Origin: G965276675 sp965276675
GTDB taxonomy: Bacteria; Acidobacteriota; Terriglobia; Terriglobales; Acidobacteriaceae
Assembly (NCBI GenBank): GCA_965276675.1
Contig: OZ255624.1
Coordinates: 3,162,001-3,226,000, forward strand
Length of the DNA stretch: 64,000 nucleotides
Direction of reading: 5' to 3'
The notes beneath the pieces are model-generated. The model was given only the letters and a program-made list of their open reading frames with translations, did no database searches and had not been told where the DNA came from. This document shows positions 20,801-28,918 of the stretch, in pieces (the stretch's first letter is position 1; the number at the start of each line of letters is the position of its first letter). The translations under genes were made by a program, and so were the position numbers.

Positions 20801-21278
20801 AAGTCCAGTTCGACTTCTCTGTATCCGTAAAGATAATGCGTGCGCTCTCGTACTTCTGGTCCGTGTCGCTCCAGACGTAGTAGTCGCGCTCCGGCGATCC
20901 TTTCGGCGCATGCCGCGCCCGCTGGAACCAGGGATGCTGGTCGGAGGTGTGGTTCACCACCAGCTCCACCATCACCTGCAGGTCACGCGCGTGCGCCGCG
21001 TCCATGAACTCGCGGAAGTCGTCCAGCGTGCCGTAGCTCGGATTCACGCCCTTGTAGTCGGAGATGTCGTAGCCATCGTCCCGCAGCGGCGATGGAAAGA
21101 ATGGCAGCAGCCACAGGCAAGTCACGCCCAGGTCCTGCAGATAGTCGAGCTTCTCCATCAACCCGCGAAAGTCGCCGATGCCATCATTGTTGCTGTCCAT
21201 GAAGGCACGCACGTGCAACTCATAGATCACCGCATCTTTGAACCACAACGGATCGGAGGCACTTCCCGCTTGCGTCAA
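17832..21278 (-). CDS. treS: Trehalose synthase fused to maltokinase (TreS-Mak/Pep2)
   Basis: 1148 residues. Residues 1-~545 are a GH13 trehalose synthase: nucleophile Asp in GLRMDAIPYL, acid Glu in VILAEANQWPTD, and Asp of LRNHDELTLEM. From ~570 on lies a maltokinase: LPAFLPKQRWFGGKS, then HGDYHLGQVL and VILDFEGEPARSLAERR as catalytic loop and metal site. Together they would turn trehalose to maltose and phosphorylate it to maltose-1-phosphate for GlgE next door. The start is TTG with GAGGGG at good spacing. An 18-bp unit repeated three times lies in the kinase N-cap. 65 bp after glgE. Confidence 0.93.
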   Translation of the reverse strand: MTQAGSASDPLWFKDAVIYELHVRAFMDSNNDGIGDFRGLMEKLDYLQDLGVTCLWLLPFFPSPLRDDGYDISDYKGVNPSYGTLDDFREFMDAAHARDLQVMVELVVNHTSDQHPWFQRARHAPKGSPERDYYVWSDTDQKYESARIIFTDTEKSNWTWDPEAGQYYWHRFFSHQPDLNYDNPVVLEEVLDVMRFWLDMGADGLRMDAIPYLVEREGTNCENLPETHDVMKKVRAAIDAEYTNRVILAEANQWPTDVRPYFGDGDECHMAFHFPLMPRLYMALRQEDRLPITDIMAQTPDIPGNCQWGLFLRNHDELTLEMVSDDERDYMYLAYSADPRMRINIGIRRRLAPLVDNNRRRIEMLTSILFSFPGTPILYYGDEIGMGDNIYLGDRNGVRTPMQWSADRNAGFSRAVPARLYSPVVMDPVWGYEAINVEAQQSDPSSLLSWMRNMIALRKLFQVFGRGSLKFLNPKNRKVLAYIRESENETILCVANLSRFAQPVQLDLAEYAGMMPVEMLGYVEFPGIDKTPYALTVGQYGFLWLELQGAPEKVHELLHAQEAEKALHLTSTHDWQNVLHGDGRQELEQQLLPAFLPKQRWFGGKSRQITGTTIADWTPFGSGDPALLADTALRAETALRAETALLFVEIKYATGSPDTYLIPLSISVGEAADAICANHGHAVLTKVSTPEGDGFLHDAIFNDETGRTLLATIAEGREIKTQNGTVRGLPSSHFGELLGEDGGVLEPKRGSAEQSNTSILFGGKLIMKLFRRQQVGPNPDTEIGRYLTEETGFRNIAPFAGAIEFVPEGHAGEEEFTSTLAMLQGLVPNEGDGWEWTLENLDRYFEDVAVRTMTAQWNPPDHTSFLTLSETPPSELAQETVGSYLDAAALLGRRTGEMHLALASPTDNAAFAPEPLLSSDIRALQETLLAQASVAFDALKANLSKLPDSVVELTGLVLSRRRAILDHFAEGYFAGDRFASGSVALAGAEEIGGLRTRVHGDYHLGQVLRSKGDFVILDFEGEPARSLAERRSKQSPMKDVAGMLRSFSYAAFSGLTKYTTRHPNDYDRLEPWARLWEQSVCGAFLGGYRQTTAESGLVPDVVPTEPRAFEQLLEAYVLDKALYELVYELNNRPAWVRIPLAGILALAL
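19343..19396 (-). repeat. 18-bp tandem repeat, three units, in the maltokinase N-cap
   Basis: Units at 19343-19360 and 19361-19378 are identical; 19379-19396 differs at three positions. In frame they encode repeated A/D-T-A-L-R-A-E hexapeptides at about residue 628 of the fusion protein, in a position expected to be a surface turn between beta strands. A length-variable slippage site is plausible. Confidence 0.85.
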
Positions 21279-21343
21279 CGCTTATCCCCTCGCAACACTG
21301 CTGTTTTGCTCTGTTGCATGCACCGCCAGTACGCAACTCCCAC

Positions 21344-23422
21344 TCAGATGCGCCTCCACAGGTGAAAGACATGCGCCGGCGCCTCGTAAGGCCGCAGCTC
21401 CACAAAATTTCGCGCCCCCTGCCAGCTGTAACTCCGACCACTCAACAGGTCATAGACCTCAAAGCTCTCGCCCGGCGTCAGCCCCAGCGCCGGGAGATCG
21501 AGCGAGACAAAGCCCGACTGCACATACTCTGGATGCAGGTTTACCACCGCCAACACCACGTCCCCCCCCGACACCCCAGTCCCGGCCGGTCCATCACTCC
21601 CGGGCGCGCTCTTGCTGTAGGCCATCAACCACTCATTATCGGTTGGGTGAAAGCGCAGACCCTCGTTTGTCTGCAGCGCCGGATGCGCGCGCCGCGCCTC
21701 GTTCAGTCGCGTGATCAGCGGTCTCAAGCTCGCCGGCGCACTCCGGTCCCATTGCTTGATCTCGTATTTCTCTGAGTTCAGGTACTCCTCGCTACCCGGC
21801 TTGTAGGGCGCATTCTCCCCCAGCTCAAACGCCGGCCCATAGATGCCATAGTTCGACGAGAGCGTCGTCGCCAGCACCAGCCTGCTGCGGAATGCAGGCA
21901 TGCCGCCGGTCTGCAGCTCCAGCGGCAGAATATCCGGTGTATTCGGCCAGAAGTTCGGCCACATATACTCGCGCACTTCTGTCTCGGTCAGCTCCCGCAT
22001 GTAGGTGGTCAGCTCTTCCTTGGTCGTCCGCCAGGTGAAGTACGTATAGGACTGCGTGTACCCCGCCTTCGCCAGCCGCTCCATCACCCGTGGCCGCGTG
22101 AATGCCTCGGCCAGGAAGATCGCATCCGGGTACTCGCGCCTCACCTCAGCCAGGCACCACTCCCAGAAAGGAAACGCCTTGGTGTGCGGATTATCCACGC
22201 GGAAGATACGCACCCCGCGCTCCGCCCAGAAAGTGAAGACGCCCTTCAACTCCTCCCAAAGGCTCCGCCAGTCGCTCGACTCGAAATCCAGTGGATAGAT
22301 GTCCTGATACTTCTTCGGCGGATTCTCCGCATACTGGATCGACCCATCCGCCCGCTTCTTGAACCACTCCGGATGCTCGGTGACCCACGGGTGATCTGGC
22401 GCGCACTGGAATGCGATATCGAGCGCCAGCTCTAGCCCATGTGCCGCGCACTGTTCCACTAAATACTCGAAGTCGTCGAAGTTCCCCAGCGCAGGCAAGA
22501 TCGCCTTGTGACCGCCCTGCGGTCCACCGCCAATCGCCCAGGGGCTGCCCACATCCCCCGGCTGCGCCTCCGTTGTATTATTCCTGCCTTTGCGGAACGG
22601 CTCGCCTACCGGATGGACTGGCGGCAGGTAGAGGACGTTGAAGCCCATTTCCTCCACATACCCCAACTGCCCCGCGACGTCGCGCAGCGTCCCATGCTCG
22701 CCCGGCTTGCCCCACGATCTCGGAAACAGCTCGTACCATGACGAATATTGAGCCCGCTCGCGATCTACCCACAGCGTCAACTCGCGCTCATAGCGTGTCT
22801 CAAGCGAAGCATCTGGATACCGCCCCATCAGCGCAAACAGCTCCTCGTCGAAAGCCACCGCGGAATCGGGCGTGCTCCTCTCCAACCGCTCCGCGAAACT
22901 GGCCAGCGCCTTGGCATCCTGACCCGACGCGCGCCCTGCCGTCGCCCGCACGAGCATGGCTCCGTTTCGGAATGGCAGTTCCAACTCCTGCCCCGCATCG
23001 ATCCGCTTCCGCAGGTCGCTGCGCCAGGTCAGGAAATGATCCTCCTCGCCGGCCACGGTATAGCTGTAACTACCCATCTGGTCGACCGTAAATGCGGCCC
23101 GCCAGTGGTCGTTGCCAAGCGCCGTCATCTCCACGGCACGCCACTCCGCCTCGGCCGCATGCCGATAGAGCACCCGCGCGCGCACCAGATCATGCCCGTC
23201 GCCAAAGACATCCGCTTCGACGACCACTGCGTCTCCAACAATCCGTTTGGCCGGAAAGCGCCCGCAGTCTACCTGCGGCGTCACATTCTCCACCACCACG
23301 CGCTTCCGCCCACTCTCTGGCATGGGACTGGATGTGCTTCGGCTCTTCTTTGACTTTCCTAACTTCTCTGGCTTTACCTGTTTCCCTGTCTGATCTACGG
23401 ACGCTGGCTTCGTCTTGGCCAT
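21344..23422 (-). CDS. glgE: Maltosyltransferase GlgE (maltose-1-phosphate:alpha-1,4-glucan)
   Basis: 692 residues. After a Lys/Ser-rich tail (1-35) come an N-terminal beta domain, an inserted helical domain (MGRYPDASLETRYER) and a GH13 barrel. The nucleophile is Asp in IFRVDNPHTKAFPFWEW and the acid Glu is in IFLAEAFTRP; SSWYELFPRSWG and YNIYGPAFEL-type segments (here YGIYGPAFEL) are typical of GlgE. It extends alpha-1,4-glucan from maltose-1-phosphate made by the adjacent TreS-Mak fusion. GGAG precedes ATG at 7 bp. First gene of a four-gene minus-strand operon; glgB is not in the window. Confidence 0.96.
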   Translation of the reverse strand: MAKTKPASVDQTGKQVKPEKLGKSKKSRSTSSPMPESGRKRVVVENVTPQVDCGRFPAKRIVGDAVVVEADVFGDGHDLVRARVLYRHAAEAEWRAVEMTALGNDHWRAAFTVDQMGSYSYTVAGEEDHFLTWRSDLRKRIDAGQELELPFRNGAMLVRATAGRASGQDAKALASFAERLERSTPDSAVAFDEELFALMGRYPDASLETRYERELTLWVDRERAQYSSWYELFPRSWGKPGEHGTLRDVAGQLGYVEEMGFNVLYLPPVHPVGEPFRKGRNNTTEAQPGDVGSPWAIGGGPQGGHKAILPALGNFDDFEYLVEQCAAHGLELALDIAFQCAPDHPWVTEHPEWFKKRADGSIQYAENPPKKYQDIYPLDFESSDWRSLWEELKGVFTFWAERGVRIFRVDNPHTKAFPFWEWCLAEVRREYPDAIFLAEAFTRPRVMERLAKAGYTQSYTYFTWRTTKEELTTYMRELTETEVREYMWPNFWPNTPDILPLELQTGGMPAFRSRLVLATTLSSNYGIYGPAFELGENAPYKPGSEEYLNSEKYEIKQWDRSAPASLRPLITRLNEARRAHPALQTNEGLRFHPTDNEWLMAYSKSAPGSDGPAGTGVSGGDVVLAVVNLHPEYVQSGFVSLDLPALGLTPGESFEVYDLLSGRSYSWQGARNFVELRPYEAPAHVFHLWRRI

Positions 23423-23586
23423 GATTCTCCACTTACTCTCTATCCATCATCGCTGTAACCGCTGTCACTCTCAGCATAACGAAAGCGAGCTGCAGCCGTG
23501 CTGGGATGAAGAAGCGAAGAGATTCGCTGGCATCTCCGCCCACCACAAACTCCGCTAACCGCTTCTTAGCTCTTCAAGCTAACTCG

Positions 23587-24987
23587 TTAACCCACCAGGG
23601 TCGCAAACAGATTATTCAACGACTCAGCGTACGTCGGATGCGCCAGGGGTGCGTTGAATAGCTGCTCACATGTCATCTTCCCCATCATCGCAATCTGCAG
23701 CATGGACATCACCTCGCCGCCCTCAGCGCCCAAGATCGCCGCGCCCAAAATCTGCTCGCACTCCGCATCCACAATCACCTTCATCACGCCGCGCGCCTCG
23801 CCTGTCTCCTTGGCACGCGCCACGGACGTCATCGGTAGGGTGCCGACCTTGATCTTCTTGCCAGCTTTCCGCGCCTCGACTTCCGAGAGTCCCACACGTC
23901 CCAGTTGCGGTTCCATATAGACCACGTAAGACAGAATCCTGTCCGAAGTCCGCCGGCTGCCCCCATGTAATAGGTTCTCCCGCAGGATTCTGAAGTCGTC
24001 ATACGAAATATGCGTAAACGCGGGCCCAGCCTTAACATCGCCCACCGCATAGATATTTGCCACGCTCGTCTTCAGCTCTTCATCGGCCCGAATGTAACCA
24101 TGCTCATCGGTCTCCAAACCGGCTGCCGCGAGATTCAGCTCCTTCGTATTCGGCGTGCGGCCCGTAGCCACCAGCAGATGCGATCCCTCTACCGACCGGC
24201 CATCCTCCAACTCCACCCTGATCGGTCCCGCACTACCGCTTGCCGCCTTAGCTTTGGCGCCGGTCAGGATCTCAACGCCGTCCTCCTCGAGAATCGCGGC
24301 GGCCGCATTTGCAATCTCCTCATCCTCCCGGGACAAGATCTGCTTACCCGATTGAATGATCGTGACCTTGCTGCCAAAGCGGCGAAACATCTGCCCGAAC
24401 TCGACCGCGATATACCCCCCGCCCAGAATCAGGAGATGCTCCGGTACCTCCGCCAGCTCCATCACGCTTACGTTGTCCAGATACGGCACGTCATGGATGC
24501 CGTCCACCTTCGGGATCGCCGCTGAGGTTCCCGTGTCGACCACGATGATCCCACCGCGCAGCACCCGCTCACCGCCGCCCCTCAGCGCAACCTTGATCTC
24601 CTTCGGGCTCACGAACGAGGCCTCTCCGCGCACCAGCTCCGGGCTGCCCGTTTCAAACCGCTTTCCTGTACCTGCCCGGAACCTCTCCACCATCTCTCGC
24701 TTGTTCTGCCGTACGCGTTCCATATTCACGCGCACCCCCTCAACCTCGATGCCATAGCCAGCCGAGCTCCGGGCCAGGTGCGCTCGCGCCGCGCTTGAGA
24801 CCATCGTTTTGGTCGGGGTGCAGCCGTAGTTAATGCAGCTCCCGCCCACCTCCGCTCGCTCCACCACCGCCGCCCGCTTGCCCGCCTCAGCAAACGCCCC
24901 GGCCAGCGGGTTGCCCGCCTGCCCCGAACCGATCACCACCAGGTCATACTGATCGCGCAGGTCATACTGATCGCGTTCTTCGCTCAT
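23587..24987 (-). CDS. FAD-dependent pyridine nucleotide-disulfide oxidoreductase, mercuric reductase-like
   Basis: 466 residues. FAD site VVIGSGQAGNPLAGAFAEAG, redox-active pair in GGSCINYGCTPTK, NAD(P) site ILGGGYIAVEFGQ, second FAD motif ANIYAVGDVKAGPAFTH, and C-terminal dimer interface with HPTYAESLNN. No N-terminal HMA domain and no C-terminal CC pair, so true mercuric reduction is unlikely; it resembles the 'mercuric reductase-like' group of class I disulfide reductases. The N-terminus carries an exact duplication of a DQYDLR hexapeptide. DUF4126 gene 24 bp upstream, likely co-transcribed. Confidence 0.9.
   Translation of the reverse strand: MSEERDQYDLRDQYDLVVIGSGQAGNPLAGAFAEAGKRAAVVERAEVGGSCINYGCTPTKTMVSSAARAHLARSSAGYGIEVEGVRVNMERVRQNKREMVERFRAGTGKRFETGSPELVRGEASFVSPKEIKVALRGGGERVLRGGIIVVDTGTSAAIPKVDGIHDVPYLDNVSVMELAEVPEHLLILGGGYIAVEFGQMFRRFGSKVTIIQSGKQILSREDEEIANAAAAILEEDGVEILTGAKAKAASGSAGPIRVELEDGRSVEGSHLLVATGRTPNTKELNLAAAGLETDEHGYIRADEELKTSVANIYAVGDVKAGPAFTHISYDDFRILRENLLHGGSRRTSDRILSYVVYMEPQLGRVGLSEVEARKAGKKIKVGTLPMTSVARAKETGEARGVMKVIVDAECEQILGAAILGAEGGEVMSMLQIAMMGKMTCEQLFNAPLAHPTYAESLNNLFATLVG
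24941..24976 (-). repeat. 18-bp tandem duplication at the 5' end of the reductase gene
   Basis: Two copies of AGGTCATACTGATCGCG plus one variable base occupy 24941-24958 and 24959-24976, duplicating R-D-Q-Y-D-L immediately before the FAD-binding strand. The frame is kept. It looks like a recent slippage or duplication. Confidence 0.9.
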
Positions 24988-25011
24988 CCTCTGCTCCTTT
25001 CGCTGACTGCT

Positions 25012-25488
25012 TCAGAAACGCGACACCGCAAACAGCCCAACCAAGATCGCCACTGCATCCTCCGCCAGCGCAATCGGCAGATCCCTTATACCAAGCCCTT
25101 TCACGATCGCTTTGCGCGCCGCGTAGCCCGCATACGCTCCAACAATGGCGCCAATCGCTCCAAAGATCATCGCCGGCACCAGCGCCGCGCCAGCAGCCGC
25201 TGCCAACGCACTCGCCGCCAGCGCGCCAAAGATCACCCGCACCACCAGCGGACCTGCCTGCACACGTGGAGGAACCTTGGGCAGCTTATCAGCGATCAGT
25301 TCGCCCACCGCCAGCAACGAAAACACGATCAGCGAAATCACTGAAGCTAGAAACGAGAGCTTGGTGCCGGGGAGATTCAACCAGCCCAGATGCGCGGCCC
25401 AGCACACCAGGGCCACACCCATCATCGAGCGCAGCCCGGTCACGCAGCCGATCAGAAAGCAGAGTGCAAACAGCATCGTCGCCGTCAT
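25012..25488 (-). CDS. DUF4126 family membrane protein
   Basis: 158 residues with four to five hydrophobic helices and the family start LIGCVTGLRSMMGVALVCWAA. A short polar loop ELIADKLPKVPPRV is followed by Ala/Gly-rich helices (GAIGAIVGAYAGYAAR). Function unknown in the family. Its ATG lies just upstream of the disulfide reductase gene (24 bp), suggesting an operon. A terminator for the previous gene precedes it. Confidence 0.85.
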   Translation of the reverse strand: MTATMLFALCFLIGCVTGLRSMMGVALVCWAAHLGWLNLPGTKLSFLASVISLIVFSLLAVGELIADKLPKVPPRVQAGPLVVRVIFGALAASALAAAAGAALVPAMIFGAIGAIVGAYAGYAARKAIVKGLGIRDLPIALAEDAVAILVGLFAVSRF

Positions 25489-25568
25489 TAATTCATCCCG
25501 TCCTTGTCACGACTTTGGATGCAGGAAGCCGAGCCCAGCGCCTACGGCGCATCCACAAGCCGGTCCAG

Positions 25569-25598
25569 AAAAAAGGCCCACCTCCAAGGGTGAGCCTT
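25569..25598 (-). terminator. Intrinsic terminator after the glycosyltransferase gene
   Basis: On the minus strand AAGGCTCACCC (25598-25588) pairs with GGTGGGCCTT (25582-25573) with one mismatch and a TTGGA loop, followed by six Ts (25574-25569). It lies 19 bp after the stop at 25617. The T-rich flank on the other side (CCTTTTCTT) could allow weak bidirectional action. Confidence 0.8.
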
Positions 25599-25616
25599 TT
25601 CTTAAAACAAAGACGC

Positions 25617-26606
25617 CTAACTATCCTGCAACATGCTCGGCTCTTCCGGCGCACGCAGCCGCACCAGCCGGTCGATCGCATACGGCGCCCGCTGCGCCGC
25701 CGTGTGGTAATGCCGCACCTGCAGCTCACCCAGCAACCCGATCGCCAGCATCTGAATGCCTGCCAGAATCAGCACGCCCGCCACCACAAACAACGGCCCA
25801 TGCTGGTCCATCACCGGCGCATGCGGCGTCAGAATCTTGAGCACTGCCAGTAGCACCGAGATTGCGCCGCCAAACAGAATGCTCAGCGCGCCCAGCGTGC
25901 CGAAGAAATGCATCGGACGCGACATGTACTTCAGCAGAAATCGGATCGTCAGCAGATCAAAAAAAACGCGGAAGGTGCGCGAGATACCGTAGTGGCTCTT
26001 GCCCCGCTCTCGATTCACGTTCTTGATCGGGATCTCGCAAATGCTCGCGCCGTACCACGACGCCAGCGCCGGAATGAACCGGTGCATCTCGCCATACAGC
26101 GGAATGTTATGGATCACCTCACGCCGGTACGCTTTGAACGTCGTACCGAAATCGTGGATATCCACGCCCGACAACCGCGCCATCAGCCAGTTGGCGCAAC
26201 GCGATGGCAAGCGCCGCATCACGAAGTTGTCGATCCGCTCCTTGCGCCACCCGCTCACCACGTCATAGCCCTCTTCGAGCTTCGCCAGGAAGTTCGGAAT
26301 CTCCGCCGGGTCGTGCTGCAGGTCGCCATCCATCGCCAGGATGAAATCGCCCTGCGCATGATCGAAGCCCGCCGCCAGCGCCGAGGTCTGCCCGAAGTTC
26401 CGCCGCAGCTTCACCACAAGCACGCGGCTATCCACCGCCGCAATCTCTTCCAGCAGCTTGTAGCTCCGGTCGCTCGATCCATCGTCGACCAGCACCAGCT
26501 CAAAGCTGTCTCCCACACTCTCCATCACTGCTTTCAAGCGGTCATAGAGCGCGGTGACATTCTCTTCTTCATTGTGGAAAGGCACGACGACTGAATACTT
26601 CGGCAT
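25617..26606 (-). CDS. Polyprenyl-phosphate glycosyltransferase (GT2, GtrB/ArnC-like)
   Basis: 329 residues from ATG 26606 (MPKYSVVVPFHNEEENV). GT-A domain with VLVDDGSSDRSY, MDGDLQHDP (DXD) and VSGWRKERIDN, then an amphipathic interface segment and two C-terminal membrane helices (about residues 235-260 and 275-300). This is the layout of enzymes that charge undecaprenyl phosphate with a sugar at the cytoplasmic membrane. Residues upstream of 26606 are unlikely to be translated. It follows threonine aldolase by 46 bp and is closed by a terminator. Confidence 0.88.
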   Translation of the reverse strand: MPKYSVVVPFHNEEENVTALYDRLKAVMESVGDSFELVLVDDGSSDRSYKLLEEIAAVDSRVLVVKLRRNFGQTSALAAGFDHAQGDFILAMDGDLQHDPAEIPNFLAKLEEGYDVVSGWRKERIDNFVMRRLPSRCANWLMARLSGVDIHDFGTTFKAYRREVIHNIPLYGEMHRFIPALASWYGASICEIPIKNVNRERGKSHYGISRTFRVFFDLLTIRFLLKYMSRPMHFFGTLGALSILFGGAISVLLAVLKILTPHAPVMDQHGPLFVVAGVLILAGIQMLAIGLLGELQVRHYHTAAQRAPYAIDRLVRLRAPEEPSMLQDS

Positions 26607-26652
26607 AATACGAAAATTATAAACGCGGGAGGTCGAGCCGGTCGCCCGGCGC

Positions 26653-27747
26653 TTACGCTTTTGCCAGCACCCCGCCAATCACACCCACCGCCCGTTCACA
26701 CGCCGCCCTATCCACATCCCGATGCGTCACCAACCGCACCTGACCCGGCCCGGCCGTCCCGGTCAGCACACCCCCCGTCTTCAGCCGGCTCACGACCTCC
26801 GTCGGCCCCAAGCGCACAGGCCTAAAGATCACAATATTTGTCTGCACCCCGGGCAGATCGATCTCCACCTCCGGCAACTCCGCCAAGCGCTCCGCAAGAA
26901 AGCGCGCATGGGCATGATCCTCCCCCAGCCGCGCCGTCATCGTCTCGAGCGCCACCAGCCCCGCCGCCGCCAGCACGCCCGCCTGCCGCATCCCGCCGCC
27001 CAGCGCCTTGCGCACCGACCGCGCCCGCTCCATCAACGTCCGGCTGCCCACCAGCATCGACCCCACCGGGGAGCATAGCCCCTTCGACAAGCAAAACATT
27101 ACCGTATCGAAGCCGCGCGTCAACTCCGCCACTGGAACTCCGAGCGCCGTCGCCGCATTGAAGACCCGTGCTCCATCCAGATGCACCGGCAACCCGCGTT
27201 CCCGTGCGCCTGCCCAGATCTCCTCGAGAACCGCAAGCGGCGTTACCGTTCCGCCGGCCATGTTGTGCGAGTTTTCAAGCGCGATCAGCCCCGTGCGCGG
27301 CCGGTAGTAGATCTCCGGCGCAATCGCCGCCTCGATCTCCGCCCACCGCAACACGCCACGCTCCGCTCCGTTCTGCGCTCCCGGAACCTGCCGCAACTGG
27401 CAGCCCGAAAATGACGCCGCCATCGCCATTTCCCAGTCCACAATGTGCGCCCGCGCCTCGCAGATCACCTCCTGACCATGCTCGGTGTGCAGCCGGATCG
27501 CGATCTGGTTCCCCATCGTGCCGGTCGGCACAAACAGCGCCGCCTCGCGCCCGAAGATCTCCGCCGCGCGCGCCTCCAACCGGTTCACCGTCGGGTCCTC
27601 GCTATAGACGTCGTCGCCCACTTCGGCCTCAGCCATCGCCCGCCGCATCTCCGCCGTCGGCCGAGTTACGGTGTCGCTCCGCAGATCGATCTCCGCTACC
27701 CCCTTCGCCTCACCCAACGCTCGCTCATCCAATCTCCCCGCCGCCAT
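26653..27747 (-). CDS. ltaE: Low-specificity L-threonine aldolase
   Basis: 364 residues, a fold-type I PLP enzyme that cleaves threonine/allo-threonine to glycine and acetaldehyde. EIDLRSDTVTRPT at the start is the family hallmark; LHLDGARVFNAA holds the PLP-binding Asp (here VHLDGARVFNA) and FCLSKGLCSPVGS the Schiff-base Lys. GGAGG precedes ATG at 4 bp. The 20-residue N-terminal extension before EIDLRSDT is longer than usual. Upstream gene is separated by a terminator at 27796-27822. Confidence 0.93.
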   Translation of the reverse strand: MAAGRLDERALGEAKGVAEIDLRSDTVTRPTAEMRRAMAEAEVGDDVYSEDPTVNRLEARAAEIFGREAALFVPTGTMGNQIAIRLHTEHGQEVICEARAHIVDWEMAMAASFSGCQLRQVPGAQNGAERGVLRWAEIEAAIAPEIYYRPRTGLIALENSHNMAGGTVTPLAVLEEIWAGARERGLPVHLDGARVFNAATALGVPVAELTRGFDTVMFCLSKGLCSPVGSMLVGSRTLMERARSVRKALGGGMRQAGVLAAAGLVALETMTARLGEDHAHARFLAERLAELPEVEIDLPGVQTNIVIFRPVRLGPTEVVSRLKTGGVLTGTAGPGQVRLVTHRDVDRAACERAVGVIGGVLAKA

Positions 27748-27795
27748 CTCACCTCCAAAGCCACTCTCCTCCCGATACTACAATCGCCCACCAAC

Positions 27796-27822
27796 AAAAA
27801 AGCCCTTCGCCGAAGCGAGGGC
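27796..27822 (-). terminator. Intrinsic terminator after the small membrane protein gene
   Basis: On the minus strand GCCCTCGC (27822-27815), loop TTCG, GCGAAGGGC (27810-27802; one bulged base) and six Ts (27801-27796). A UUCG-type loop and T6 tail are strong terminator features. It lies 83 bp after the stop of the small gene ending at 27906 and before ltaE. Confidence 0.8.
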
Positions 27823-27905
27823 CTTGTCTCCACCAACCACATTGTGCGCCGCGAGTGCAGACGCTCCGGTACACCAGGCATCCGTTACCCTCGCCGCATC
27901 CACGC

Positions 27906-28106
27906 CTAATACGTGGGCAGAACGATCACGCGACGCCAATGACGCATAAAAAACACAAACGCTCCGAGAATGACAGCCCGCGCCACTAGTGCACTCAGCT
28001 GCAGCTCCGCACTTTGCTCACAATACCGCGCCACAAAAACAAAGGCCGCGCAAAACAAAATCACACCTGTAGGAATTCCCAGAAAACGAATCAGATACTT
28101 GGACAT
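27906..28106 (-). CDS. Small membrane protein, unrecognised
   Basis: 66 residues with two hydrophobic segments (about 10-27 and 38-54) separated by ARYCEQSAELQLS, and a basic HWRR after the second. No Shine-Dalgarno is obvious before the ATG, but the well-formed terminator downstream on the same strand supports a transcribed gene. No family recognised. Confidence 0.5.
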   Translation of the reverse strand: MSKYLIRFLGIPTGVILFCAAFVFVARYCEQSAELQLSALVARAVILGAFVFFMRHWRRVIVLPTY

Positions 28107-28297
28107 GCATCAAGTATAGGAAGCAACAGCACTACCCGGAATTGCACAAAAGCGTCATCCGCCATTGCTCAACACTCAGCCTTCATTGGACCGGGCACAC
28201 CATTCTGCGGCTGTGCAGTCCTTTAACAAATTGCAATCCTTCATTGCCTCAAGTAATCTGGCGATTCATCTCCCGCCATTTGGCTCATAGCTCACTC

Positions 28298-28918
28298 ATG
28301 TTGCAGGTCGACAAAGGTATTGTGCGTAACTCTCTTGTCCGCGTGGAGCTGGCTCCTGGCCTGGCTCATGGACCTTTGCTCACCATTCACGCAATCATCG
28401 TGCATCAGACCGATTCGAGCACTGCTGCCGCGACCTTAAATGGTTACAGAAGCGGAGCGGACGGAAAGGGAGCTCATTTCCTGATCGATAAGGATGGCAC
28501 CATCTACCAAACTGCACGACTTGACCAGAAATGCTGGCATATCGGCAAAATCAAGGCGAGGTGCTACGAGCAACATAACTGCATCGGAGCTGAAAAGACC
28601 TTCTATTCAAATCTCGAGCGGTCCGCGAAAGGGCACTACAGTACATTTGTGCTTGGCGGCTATCGCCACGAAATGAAGAAGAGCTATCCCGGCAGATACC
28701 CTACAAACGAAGATGCCATCGGCATCGAACTCGTCGGTAAGAAGCTGGGCGCGGATGACGACAGTCCCTTTGAGGCGCCTACTCAGCAACAACAGAACTC
28801 GCTACAGTGGCTGGTTCGTGAGCTGCTTGAGACCCTGCATCTGACACGGACCGACATCTACCGGCACCCTGAAGTCTCACGCAAAAGCAAAGGAGAGGCC
28901 GCGGATGCGCACTGGTAG
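28298..28918 (+). CDS. N-acetylmuramoyl-L-alanine amidase (PGRP fold), candidate T6SS effector
   Basis: 206 residues from ATG 28298. Amidase_2/PGRP pattern: first zinc His in IIVHQTDSS (H36), GAHFLIDKDGTIYQ, KCWHIGK (H81), IGIELVG, and the C-terminal YRHPEVSRKSKGEA (H190 as second ligand, then Lys). It would cut the bond between MurNAc and the stem peptide. There is no signal peptide, lipobox or cell-wall binding domain, unlike housekeeping amidases. The next gene overlaps it by 14 bp and encodes an exported protein; an Hcp-like gene follows. That context makes a type VI secretion toxin more likely than a phage lysin. Effector role is inference. Confidence 0.85.
   Translation: MLQVDKGIVRNSLVRVELAPGLAHGPLLTIHAIIVHQTDSSTAAATLNGYRSGADGKGAHFLIDKDGTIYQTARLDQKCWHIGKIKARCYEQHNCIGAEKTFYSNLERSAKGHYSTFVLGGYRHEMKKSYPGRYPTNEDAIGIELVGKKLGADDDSPFEAPTQQQQNSLQWLVRELLETLHLTRTDIYRHPEVSRKSKGEAADAHW

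Noticed and set aside
23587..24987. True mercuric reductase
   Set aside because: No N-terminal metal-binding domain, no C-terminal Cys pair and no other mer genes.
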